Notes under the pieces: generated by a model
Database searches by the model: none
Seen by the model: the letters and a program-made list of their open reading frames with translations, nothing else
What the model was told of the DNA's origin: nothing
NCBI RefSeq assembly: GCF_003052605.1
Contig: NZ_QASO01000123.1
Span: 1 to 38,234 of the forward strand
Source: Ectopseudomonas oleovorans
GTDB lineage: Bacteria > Pseudomonadota > Gammaproteobacteria > Pseudomonadales > Pseudomonadaceae
Reading direction: 5' to 3'
DNA length: 38,234 bases
In this document: one piece after another, positions 1 to 7,083 of the stretch
Layout of the letters: the number at the start of each line of letters is the position of its first letter
Numbering within the stretch: the stretch's first letter is position 1
Translations under genes and position numbers: made by a program

Positions 1-138
1 CACGAACAGCACCGGGTTGAACACCTCCACCTTGATGTCCAGCTCGACCAGCGCGGCCAGTCCATTGATGGATTTGCGGAAGTCGACGGGCTTTGGGTAG
101 AGATAGACCTTCTGCACTTTGGCGTCGGGACGCATCAT
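1..138 (-). CDS. tnpB: IS66-family accessory protein TnpB (Orf2), N-terminal part cut by the window edge
   Basis: The minus strand reads 46 codons from an ATG ATG pair at 133-138 to the left edge without a stop. The peptide contains VYLYPKPVDFRKSINGL and FNPVLFV, the typical N-terminus of IS66 Orf2 (TnpB). TnpB is needed for transposition of IS66 elements, although the DDE transposase is TnpC, which would lie beyond the left edge. No tnpA is visible upstream of it: recognisable EAL coding sequence begins only about 75 bases away (near 212). Either the element belongs to a subgroup without tnpA or this end is deleted. I could not place the terminal inverted repeat. Confidence 0.85.
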   Translation of the reverse strand, partial: MMRPDAKVQKVYLYPKPVDFRKSINGLAALVELDIKVEVFNPVLFV

Positions 139-211
139 GACGGAACTCCACGGGAAAATAGGGAGCCCAGCATCCGGGATACGGAGAGGTCAGTTGAAGA
201 TGGGGTCTATG

Positions 212-637
212 GAGCGCATACGAAAATTCTGCATCGAAGTGACGGAAATGGTCGCCCTGGGTGAGCTGGGCGTCTCCGCCCAGTGGATCGAGGAACTACG
301 CAGCAAGGGGCTGAAAGTCGCCCTGGACGATTTCGGCAGCGGCTTCGCCTCCTACGCTTATCTGCGTCACCTGCCGCTGGATATCCTCAAGATCGACGGC
401 AGCTTTATCAGCGGCATCGAGAACGACCCGATCAACCAGGCCATGGTCGGCTCGATGCGACAGATTGCCGGGCAATTGGGCCTGCTCACCGTCGCCGAAT
501 TCGTCGAGACCCAGGCCAGCCTGGACTGCCTGCGCCGCCTCGGCATCGACTACGCCCAGGGCTACTTCGTTGGCCGTCCGCAGCCCTTGCGGCAACTGGC
601 CGACGACGCGCGTCGCCACGACACTCAGGAAGCCTGA
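212..637 (+). pseudogene. C-terminal fragment of an EAL-domain c-di-GMP phosphodiesterase, 5' end lost next to IS66
   Basis: About 140 codons encode the second half of an EAL domain: CIEVTEM (the usual FEITET segment), DDFGSGF (metal/c-di-GMP motif), LKIDGSFI (catalytic Lys), VAEFVET (catalytic Glu) and a closing DYAQGYFVGRPQPL. The N-terminal half, including the ExL signature and any REC, PAS or GGDEF domain, is missing. Sequence just upstream belongs to or borders the IS66 element. Without the ExL glutamate the fragment cannot be a working phosphodiesterase. The stop at 635-637 overlaps the end of the convergent response-regulator gene by 13 bases. The exact junction within 139-212 is unresolved, and no convincing start codon or ribosome-binding site serves the fragment. 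Confidence 0.85.
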
Positions 638-1839
638 TAGAGCGCCACCGGCACGCGCTCGAGCAGCGCCAGATCCAAGCGCAACATGCGCACGCAGCGC
701 GCTTCGACCAGGCTGGCTGGCAGCTCGTTGTTCGGCAGGGCCAGCAACAGACCGGTGAGGTTGAGCACCAGCGCCTCACGCGAGAACACGCCGCTGCCCA
801 GGCCATAGAGCGCTGCGATCAGCTCTCGCAGGCCGAACGGCAATCGCCAGCGGATACGCAGGGCCGAACCGAAGCTCGCCGAGCGGCGCAGCATCGCATC
901 GTCGATCTGCTCATTGCTCAGTTCACCCCCCGCTTCCTGCCAGTCCTGCAGGCTGCGCAGCAGGGCCAGTTCGCCCAGATTGTGCAGCAGACCGGCGGTG
1001 TAGCAGAGCTCGGCGTCCAGCTTCAGTTCGAGCGCCAGCCAGCGCGCCAGCTCGGCGCTGCGTCGCGCCTGCTGCCAGGTATGCGCAGCCAATTCTGCCA
1101 GGCGCGGGTCACGCAACTGGGCATTGCGCTGCAGCGCCAGGCCCAGCACCAGATTCAGCGTGCGCGCCACACCCAGGCGCTGCAGTGCCTGGGTCAGGGT
1201 ATGACAAGGCACACCCTGATGCTGCGCGGCGGTGCTGGCTGCGGCAATCAGCAGCGCGGTGATCTGCGGGTCGCTGCCGAATACCGCTTCCAGCTCGCCC
1301 AGGTCCTGCTCGCCGGCCTGCAGCCCCTGACTCACGGCATTGCGTACATCGCTGAGCAGCGGTGCACCCTGCCCCTCTTCGCGCACCGTATCCAGATAGT
1401 CACGCAGCTCGCTGAGCAACAGCGGCTGACGCACCGCCACCGCAGCCGCAGGCGCGGGCAACAATGTGCGCAGACGCTGACGCAGACTCTCGGCATTGAA
1501 GGGCTTGGCCAGATAGGCACTGGGCGCCAGCGGCCGCGCGGCGCGCACGCTGCTGGCATCCAGGCGACCACTGATGAGCACGAACGGCAGCGCCGGTGTA
1601 CGCGGGTGACGGCGCAACTGGCGCAGCAGCTCCAGGCCGTCGAGCCCCGGCAGCTCGCCATCGGCGATCACCAGATCGGGCAAGCGCCGCTTGCAACGCG
1701 CCAGTGCCGCCTGACCATCGCTGACCTGCAGCACACGGGCATCGCCACACACGTCGAGCACCAATTGCTGCAACAGGTTGGACGTCCAGGGATCCGCCTC
1801 GGCAATCAGGACTTCCACACAATGAGCTGAAGCGGTCAT
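625..1839 (-). CDS. Response regulator with REC receiver and HDOD output domain
   Basis: The product is 404 residues. An N-terminal receiver domain (about residues 8-120) keeps the acidic pair near E14/D16, the phosphoacceptor D60 in VIADGELPG and the conserved lysine K112 in LAKPF. The C-terminal half (about 150-370) is an HDOD domain (ALQRLGVARTLNLVLGLAL, AGLLHNLGELALL). HDOD proteins are signalling adaptors without proven phosphohydrolase activity, and they often act with c-di-GMP or motility circuits. The ATG at 1837-1839 is chosen because an AGAGG lies just upstream and the receiver fold starts immediately; a longer frame to 1884 adds no domain. The adjacent EAL fragment hints that both genes once belonged to a c-di-GMP signalling locus (inference). 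Confidence 0.88.
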   Translation of the reverse strand: MTASAHCVEVLIAEADPWTSNLLQQLVLDVCGDARVLQVSDGQAALARCKRRLPDLVIADGELPGLDGLELLRQLRRHPRTPALPFVLISGRLDASSVRAARPLAPSAYLAKPFNAESLRQRLRTLLPAPAAAVAVRQPLLLSELRDYLDTVREEGQGAPLLSDVRNAVSQGLQAGEQDLGELEAVFGSDPQITALLIAAASTAAQHQGVPCHTLTQALQRLGVARTLNLVLGLALQRNAQLRDPRLAELAAHTWQQARRSAELARWLALELKLDAELCYTAGLLHNLGELALLRSLQDWQEAGGELSNEQIDDAMLRRSASFGSALRIRWRLPFGLRELIAALYGLGSGVFSREALVLNLTGLLLALPNNELPASLVEARCVRMLRLDLALLERVPVALYQAS

Positions 1840-2073
1840 GCGAGCCTCTGGGCGAATGACGAACGGAGGATGCCCGAACCCCATGTCCCCACATCCACCA
1901 AAAAGCTGATGGATGAGTCAGTTCCACGGCAACGGCGCAGTCTAAACCGAGGTGTTGCGTGACGTAAGTCACAGGTGACCGGGTTGCGCAAAAAAAATGC
2001 GCGACCAATAGCCGCGCCAACCGACCCGCGCAAATGAGCGGCGCAGGCGCGAGTCCGAGGGGGAAACACGGGC
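1840..2073. other. Intergenic region upstream of the REC-HDOD gene
   Basis: No gene is supported here. The stretch carries a small perfect hairpin GTGAC-GTAA-GTCAC at 1959-1972 and an A-rich run flanked by TGCGC at about 1984-2001. These could belong to the promoter of the minus-strand regulator gene, but I see no convincing -35/-10 pair. Confidence 0.4.
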
Positions 2074-2105
2074 AAAAAAAAGCCCGCCGATTAGGGCGGG
2101 CTTCT
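2074..2105 (-). terminator. Rho-independent terminator of rpmB-rpmG
   Basis: On the minus strand the stem AGCCCGCC pairs with GGCGGGCT (2095-2102 with 2081-2088) around a six-base loop. It is followed by a run of eight T residues (plus-strand A run 2074-2081). It lies 20 bases after the rpmG stop. Confidence 0.92.
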
Positions 2106-2124
2106 TTGCCAGGCAGCCGATCAA

Positions 2125-2280
2125 TTACTTGATCTTGGCTTCCTTGTACATCACGTGCTTGCGTACGACCGGATCGAATTTCTTGATTTCGATCCGGTCG
2201 GGGGTGGTGCGCTTGTTCTTGTCGGTGGTGTAGAAGTGGCCGGTACCGGCGCTGGACACCAAACGGATCAGTTCACGCAT
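2125..2280 (-). CDS. rpmG: 50S ribosomal protein bL33
   Basis: The 51-residue basic protein reads MRELIRLVSSAGTGHFYTT and continues with the KNKRTTPDR and KKFDPVVRKHV segments typical of bL33. It is a component of the large ribosomal subunit near the E site. It lies 10 bases after rpmB in the conserved rpmB-rpmG operon and is followed by a strong terminator at 2074-2105. This variant lacks the zinc-binding CxxC pairs (C-minus type), as is usual in Pseudomonas. Confidence 0.97.
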   Translation of the reverse strand: MRELIRLVSSAGTGHFYTTDKNKRTTPDRIEIKKFDPVVRKHVMYKEAKIK

Positions 2281-2290
2281 GACTCTCTCC

Positions 2291-2527
2291 TTAAACCTTT
2301 TCGCCGCGAGCGCGCAGCTCAGCCAGCACTACGTCGATGCCACGCTTGTCGATGACGCGCATGCCTTTGGCAGATACGCGCAGACGCACGAAGCGCTTCT
2401 CGGACTCGACCCAGAAGCGATGGTGCTGCAGGTTCGGCAGGAAACGACGACGGGTTTTGTTGTTTGCGTGGGAAATGTTGTTCCCGGTTACCGGACCCTT
2501 ACCGGTAACTTGACAGACTCTCGACAT
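2291..2527 (-). CDS. rpmB: 50S ribosomal protein bL28
   Basis: The 78-residue protein begins MSRVCQVTGKGPVTGNN and contains NKTRRRFLPNLQ, the signature of bL28, a large-subunit ribosomal protein. It is the first gene of the rpmB-rpmG operon. A GAGG lies just upstream of the ATG. The mRNA leader from the promoter at 2675-2703 would be about 140 nt long and carries a stable hairpin close to the ribosome-binding site (2553-2571). Confidence 0.97.
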   Translation of the reverse strand: MSRVCQVTGKGPVTGNNISHANNKTRRRFLPNLQHHRFWVESEKRFVRLRVSAKGMRVIDKRGIDVVLAELRARGEKV

Positions 2528-2552
2528 GCCTCAGCCCTCTAAAACCACATGC

Positions 2553-2571
2553 CCAACCCGGCATGGGTTGG
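2553..2571 (-). promoter_or_regulatory. Hairpin in the rpmB mRNA leader
   Basis: CCAACCC (2553-2559) and GGGTTGG (2565-2571) form a perfect 7-bp stem with a 5-nt loop, 25 bases before the rpmB start codon. In the transcript the loop contains AUGCC. Its position suggests a possible ribosomal-protein leader, but no known regulator or Rfam family was recognised. Confidence 0.45.
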
Positions 2572-2674
2572 CCGCTTAAACTCAATGTCATTGGCGCTCG
2601 GCGCCGCGTTTCTCGAGGGTCTTACCGGGCGCACTGGATAGCGCAAGAACCGGGCCCCTAGAAAAGAGCGCTGC

Positions 2675-2703
2675 TTTATACCAGAAAGCCCTGGGAGCAA
2701 CAA
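2675..2703 (-). promoter_or_regulatory. Sigma70-type promoter for rpmB-rpmG
   Basis: On the minus strand TTGTTG (2698-2703) and TATAAA (2675-2680) are separated by exactly 17 bases. Transcription would start near 2668, giving a leader of about 140 nt before rpmB. Confidence 0.7.
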
Positions 2704-2872
2704 GGAAAAACGCAGGATAAAACCCAACCCCGAGCCAGCAGCCCCGCCGGGGGCCGGCCCGTTGGGGCCTGATCAAGATTTGACCGCTCGTCGCCTCGAT
2801 CGGGTATTCAGCGCATGGCAAATCGATTAGGGTTGCAAGCTTGCCGTTCACGCCAGGAATGAGGACTTCACC

Positions 2873-4450
2873 ATGCGCCTGTTGCTCGCTGCTCTACTGT
2901 GCACCCCGATCCTGGCCCAGGCCGCCACCCTCAGCGTATGCACCGAAGCCAGCCCGGAGGGTTTCGACGTGGTGCAGTACAACTCGCTGACCACCACCAA
3001 TGCCTCGGCCGACATGCTGATGAACCGCCTGGTGGAGTTCGATGCCGAGCAGGGCAAACTGCTGCCGAGCCTGGCGCGCAGCTGGTCGATCTCCGCCGAT
3101 GGCCTGGTCTATGACTTCACCCTGCGCGACGACGTGCAATTTCACCACAGCGCCGACTTCAGCCCCAGCCGCACTCTCGATGCCCAGGACGTGCTGTTCA
3201 GCTTCCAGCGCATGCTCGACGAGCAGCACCCCTGGCACGCGGTCGCTGCCAGCGGTTATCCACATGCCCAGTCGATGCAGTGGCCAAGCCTGATCGCCAA
3301 GATCGAGGCGCCGGATGCGCACCGCGTACGCATCACCCTGAACCGCCGCGATGCGACCTTCCTCGCCACCCTGAGCATGGGCTTCGCTTCAATCTATTCC
3401 GCCGAATACGCCGACCAGCTGATGGCCGCCGGCACCCCGCAGAAGCTCAACAGCGCGCCCATCGGCAGCGGTCCGTTCGCCTTCGAGCGTTTCCAGAAAG
3501 ATGCCGCCGTGCGCTACCGCGCCAACCCGGAGTATTTCGCCGGCAAGCCGGGCGTGGACCGGGTGATCTTCGCCATCACCCCGGACAGCAACGTGCGCCT
3601 GCAGAAACTGCGCCGCGGCGAATGCCAGATCGCCCTGTCGCCGAAACCGCAGGACGTGCAGGCCATCGCCGGCGACGCCAAGCTGAAAAGCGCACAGACC
3701 GCCGCGTTCATGACCGCCTTCGTCGGCATCAACAGCCAGCATCCACCACTGGACAAACCGCAAGTGCGCCAGGCGATCAACCTGGCCTTCGACAAGGCCA
3801 GCTACGTCAAGGCCGTGTTCGAGGGCAGCGCCGAGCCGGCCAATGGCCCGTACCCGCCGAACACCTGGAGCTACGCCAGCGAACTGCCCGGCTATGCGCA
3901 TGCGCCAGACAAGGCCCGCGCCCTGCTGGCCGAGACTGGTCTGGCAGAGGGTTTCAAGACCACCATCTGGACCCGCCCCAGCGGCAGCCTGCTCAATCCC
4001 AACCCCAGCCTCGGCGCGCAGCTGCTGCAGGCGGATCTGGCCAAGGTGGGCATCGACGCCGAAATTCGCGTGATCGAGTGGGGCGAGCTGATCCGCCGCG
4101 CCAAGGCCGGCGAGCACGACCTGCTGTTCATGGGCTGGGCTGGCGACAACGGCGACCCGGATAACTTCCTCACCCCGCAATTCGCCTGCGCCTCGGTGCA
4201 GTCCGGGCTGAACTTCGCCCGCTACTGCGACGCAACGCTGGACAAGCTGATCGCGGAAGGCAAGGCCAGCAGCGACCAGGATCAGCGCAGCCGCCTTTAT
4301 CACCAGGCGCAGCAGATCATTCAGGAGCAGGCGCTGTGGCTGCCGTTGGCCCACCCGACCGCCTTCGCGTTGCTCAGCAGCAAGGTCGAGGGTTACAAGG
4401 TCAGCCCGTTTGGCCGGCAGAATTTTGCTTCGGTGCAGATGGCACCCTGA
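2873..4450 (+). CDS. Periplasmic peptide-binding protein of an ABC transporter (SBP_bac_5 family)
   Basis: The 525-residue protein has a classic signal peptide (MRLLLAALLCTPILAQA, cleavage before ATLSV). A family 5 extracellular solute-binding domain follows, with the segments NRLVEFD, LARSWSISADG, YDFTLRDDVQFHHS and GSGPFAFERF, as in DppA/OppA proteins. It should bind di- or oligopeptides in the periplasm for a membrane ABC importer. No permease or ATPase gene is adjacent, so it probably feeds a transporter encoded elsewhere, such as a dpp system. GAGG nine bases before the ATG supports the start. It is syntenic with the PAO1 orphan peptide-binding protein PA5317 (from memory). The exact ligand cannot be read from sequence. 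Confidence 0.9.
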   Translation: MRLLLAALLCTPILAQAATLSVCTEASPEGFDVVQYNSLTTTNASADMLMNRLVEFDAEQGKLLPSLARSWSISADGLVYDFTLRDDVQFHHSADFSPSRTLDAQDVLFSFQRMLDEQHPWHAVAASGYPHAQSMQWPSLIAKIEAPDAHRVRITLNRRDATFLATLSMGFASIYSAEYADQLMAAGTPQKLNSAPIGSGPFAFERFQKDAAVRYRANPEYFAGKPGVDRVIFAITPDSNVRLQKLRRGECQIALSPKPQDVQAIAGDAKLKSAQTAAFMTAFVGINSQHPPLDKPQVRQAINLAFDKASYVKAVFEGSAEPANGPYPPNTWSYASELPGYAHAPDKARALLAETGLAEGFKTTIWTRPSGSLLNPNPSLGAQLLQADLAKVGIDAEIRVIEWGELIRRAKAGEHDLLFMGWAGDNGDPDNFLTPQFACASVQSGLNFARYCDATLDKLIAEGKASSDQDQRSRLYHQAQQIIQEQALWLPLAHPTAFALLSSKVEGYKVSPFGRQNFASVQMAP

Positions 4451-4462
4451 GCCATCATCATG

Positions 4463-4553
4463 GTGGGCTAAAGCCCACCCTACACCTCACCTAAAGACAG
4501 GTAGGGCGGGTGCAACCCGCCGCATCGATAACGGCGGGTTGCACCCGCCCTAC
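4463..4553. repeat. Tandem palindromic intergenic repeats, including a 22-bp perfect inverted repeat
   Basis: First, GTGGGCTAAAGCCCAC (4463-4478) is a perfect palindrome followed by CCTAC. Second, arms 4501-4522 and 4532-4553 are perfect 22-base reverse complements around a 9-base loop; each arm contains GTAGGGCGGGTGCAACC in its own orientation. Related GTAGGG...CCCTAC units occur at 10696-10717, 37157-37227 and 38097-38158. They sit between convergent genes (peptide-binding protein and radC) and could end transcription from both sides. Confidence 0.85.
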
Positions 4554-4564
4554 GCATGTCCCAG

Positions 4565-5239
4565 CTACATCCAGCCGAGTTCGGCCATCGACAGCGGCTC
4601 GCCATCGCCGACGATGAAATGGTCGAGCACGCGCACCTCGACCAGCGCCAGAGCATCCTTGAGGCGCTGGGTCAGTACGCGGTCGGCCTGGCTGGGTTCC
4701 GACACGCCCGATGGGTGGTTATGGGTAAGGATGACGGCGGCGGCATTGTTGGCCAGCGCACGCTTGACCACCTGCCTGGGATAAACGCTGGCGCTGTCGA
4801 TGCTGCCGCGAAACAGCACCTCGAAGGCCAGCACGCGGTGCTTGGCATCGAGGAACAGGCAGCCAAACACCTCATGCGGCTCGTGGCGTAGCTGCGCCTT
4901 GAGGTAGTCGCGCACCGCCTGCGGACTTTCCAGCGCTGAATCGCGGCGCAGGCGCTCGGCCAGATGGCGCCGCGACATCTCCAGCACCGCCTGCAGTTGC
5001 GCGTACTTGGCCGGGCCCAGGCCGAGGTGCTGGCTGAAGCCAGCCAGATCGGCTTCGAGCAGAGCCCTCAGGCTGCCGAATTCGCTGAGCAGATAGCGCG
5101 CCAGATCCACCGCACTCTTGCCGGTCACCCCGGTACGCAGAAAGATCGCCAACAGTTCGGCGTCGGTCAGCGACGCCGCGCCCTGCTCCAGCAATTTCTC
5201 CCGCGGGCGCTCTGCCGCGGGCCAGTCACGAATGCTCAT
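4565..5239 (-). CDS. radC: RadC family JAB-domain protein
   Basis: The 224-residue product starts MSIRDWPAAERPREKLL. A helix-hairpin-helix-like N-terminal region (about 1-100) is followed by the RadC/MPN domain with the metal motif THNHPSG...D at about 170-185. Despite its name, the RadC family has no established DNA-repair role, and the JAB fold suggests a metalloprotease or nuclease-like activity. The ATG at 5237-5239 is preferred over a GTG two codons upstream because GGAGG is spaced five bases before it. It is divergent from coaBC, as in other pseudomonads. Confidence 0.93.
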   Translation of the reverse strand: MSIRDWPAAERPREKLLEQGAASLTDAELLAIFLRTGVTGKSAVDLARYLLSEFGSLRALLEADLAGFSQHLGLGPAKYAQLQAVLEMSRRHLAERLRRDSALESPQAVRDYLKAQLRHEPHEVFGCLFLDAKHRVLAFEVLFRGSIDSASVYPRQVVKRALANNAAAVILTHNHPSGVSEPSQADRVLTQRLKDALALVEVRVLDHFIVGDGEPLSMAELGWM

Positions 5240-5378
5240 GCACACCTCCCTATTGAGCCAGGCGCCCGCTGTTCCGCTGCGGGCGCTGTGCTATCGTAGC
5301 CCATCTTTTTACACGGGGCCGGCCTGGGGAGGCGTTGGTCACGTGGCGCACATCCACCGGTTTATAAAAGGCAGGCCT

Positions 5379-6587
5379 ATGCAGCGGCTGTATCGCAAAC
5401 GCATCATCGTCGGCGTGGGGGGCGGTATTGCTGCCTACAAGAGCGCCGAACTGGTTCGCCGACTCAAGGATCAAGGCGCCGAAGTCCGCGTGGTGATGAC
5501 CCAGGGCGGACGCGAGTTCATCACCCCGCTGACCCTGCAGGCCCTGTCCGGCCACCCCGTGCACCTCGACCTGCTCGACCCGGCCGCCGAAGCGGCGATG
5601 GGCCATATCGAGCTGGCGCGCTGGGCCGATCTGATCCTCATCGCTCCTGCCACCGCCGACCTTATCGCGCGCCTCGCGCAGGGCGTGGCCAACGACCTGC
5701 TGACCACCCTGGTACTGGCTACCGATGCGCCGATTGCTCTGGCCCCGGCGATGAACCAGGCCATGTGGCGCGACGCAGCCACCCAGGCCAACCTCGAACT
5801 GCTGCAAAGTCGCGGCATGCGCCTGTTCGGCCCGGCATCCGGCAGCCAGGCCTGTGGCGATGTCGGCCTCGGTCGCATGCTCGAAGCCAATGATCTGGCC
5901 CAACTGGCCGCCGATTGCTTCCAGCGCCAGGCGCTCGATGGCCTGCATATCCTGATCACCGCCGGCCCGACTCAGGAAAACATCGACCCGGTGCGTTACA
6001 TCACCAACCACAGCTCCGGCAAGATGGGCTTCGCCCTGGCCGAGGCCGCCGCCGAAGCCGGCGCGCGCGTGACCCTGGTCAGCGGCCCGGTGCACCTGCC
6101 GACGCCGGACCGGGTCAGCCGCATCGACGTGGTCAGCGCCCGCGACATGCTTGCCGCTTGCGAAGCGGCGATGCCCTGCGACGTGCTGATCGCCGCCGCC
6201 GCGGTGGCCGACTACCGCCCGGAAGTGGTAGCCCAGCACAAATTGAAGAAAGACCCCAGCAGTGGCGAAGGGATGCTCCTGCAAATGGTGCGCAACCCGG
6301 ATATCCTCGCCACCATCGCCGGCCGCGAGGATCGCCCGTTCAGCGTGGGCTTCGCGGCCGAGACCGAGAACCTGCTCGAATACGCCTCGCGCAAGCTGCG
6401 CGACAAGAATCTCGACCTGATCGTCGCCAATGACGTGGCCAACCCCAGCATCGGCTTCAATAGTGAAGAGAACGCCATCACCGTGATCGACCGTGGGCTG
6501 CAGCAAACCAGTTTCGCCCAGACCAGCAAGGGCAAGATCGCCCGCCAGTTGATCACCCTTATCGCCGAACGACTGAACAAGAACTGA
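5379..6587 (+). CDS. coaBC: Bifunctional phosphopantothenoylcysteine decarboxylase / phosphopantothenate-cysteine ligase
   Basis: The 402-residue product carries out two consecutive steps of coenzyme A synthesis. The CoaC half (about 1-190) binds FMN and shows GVGGGIAAYKSAEL, GHIELARWADL with the active-site His, the PAMNQAMW motif, and the clasp ACGDVGLGRM with its cysteine. The CoaB half (about 190-402) has ITAGPTQENIDPVRYITN and the lysine-rich HKLKKDP segment. The start at MQRLYRKR is chosen from family length; upstream in-frame sequence is not conserved. It ends two bases before dut, indicating coupled translation. Confidence 0.97.
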   Translation: MQRLYRKRIIVGVGGGIAAYKSAELVRRLKDQGAEVRVVMTQGGREFITPLTLQALSGHPVHLDLLDPAAEAAMGHIELARWADLILIAPATADLIARLAQGVANDLLTTLVLATDAPIALAPAMNQAMWRDAATQANLELLQSRGMRLFGPASGSQACGDVGLGRMLEANDLAQLAADCFQRQALDGLHILITAGPTQENIDPVRYITNHSSGKMGFALAEAAAEAGARVTLVSGPVHLPTPDRVSRIDVVSARDMLAACEAAMPCDVLIAAAAVADYRPEVVAQHKLKKDPSSGEGMLLQMVRNPDILATIAGREDRPFSVGFAAETENLLEYASRKLRDKNLDLIVANDVANPSIGFNSEENAITVIDRGLQQTSFAQTSKGKIARQLITLIAERLNKN

Positions 6588-6589
6588 CC

Positions 6590-7045
6590 ATGCACGCTCT
6601 GCAAGCCAAAATCCTCGATCCCCGCCTCGGCCAGGAATTCCCGCTGCCGCAATACGCCACACCCGGTTCCGCCGGCCTCGACCTGCGCGCCATGCTCAAG
6701 GAGCAGATCGTCCTCGAGCCAGGCCAGACCGTGCTGATCCCCACCGGCCTGTCGATCTACATCGGCGACCCTGGCCTGGCCGCGATGATCCTGCCGCGCT
6801 CGGGTCTGGGCCACAAACACGGCATCGTGCTCGGCAACCTGGTCGGCCTTATCGACTCGGACTACCAGGGCGAACTGATGGTGTCGTGCTGGAACCGTGG
6901 CCAGACGCCTTTCACCATCGCCATCGGCGAGCGCATCGCGCAGTTGGTGCTGGTGCCGGTGGTGCAGGCTCACTTCGAGCTGGTCGAGCAGTTCGACGAG
7001 ACCCAGCGTGGCGCCGGCGGCTTCGGCCACTCCGGTAGCCACTGA
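6590..7045 (+). CDS. dut: dUTP diphosphatase (dUTPase)
   Basis: The 151-residue trimeric dUTPase hydrolyses dUTP to dUMP and PPi, keeping uracil out of DNA and feeding dTMP synthesis. The family motifs are present in order: PGSAGLDLRA (motif 1), LPRSGLGHKHGI (2), GLIDSDYQGEL (3), ERIAQLVLVPV (4) and RGAGGFGHSG (5, the glycine-rich C-terminal lid). It begins two bases after coaBC, and the coaBC-dut-algC order is standard for Pseudomonas. Confidence 0.98.
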   Translation: MHALQAKILDPRLGQEFPLPQYATPGSAGLDLRAMLKEQIVLEPGQTVLIPTGLSIYIGDPGLAAMILPRSGLGHKHGIVLGNLVGLIDSDYQGELMVSCWNRGQTPFTIAIGERIAQLVLVPVVQAHFELVEQFDETQRGAGGFGHSGSH

Positions 7046-7083
7046 CTCATACCCCACAGGACGACCCGCCGAGGAGCGCCCAC

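Noticed and set aside
283..1830. Long plus-strand open frame over the REC-HDOD gene
   Set aside because: It is Gln/Arg/Ala-rich low-complexity translation antisense to a gene with clear REC and HDOD motifs; a GC-bias shadow.
5118..5378. N-terminal extension of CoaBC
   Set aside because: The frame is open upstream, but the residues are unconserved and overlap the start of the divergent radC and the promoter region; family length fits the ATG at 5379.
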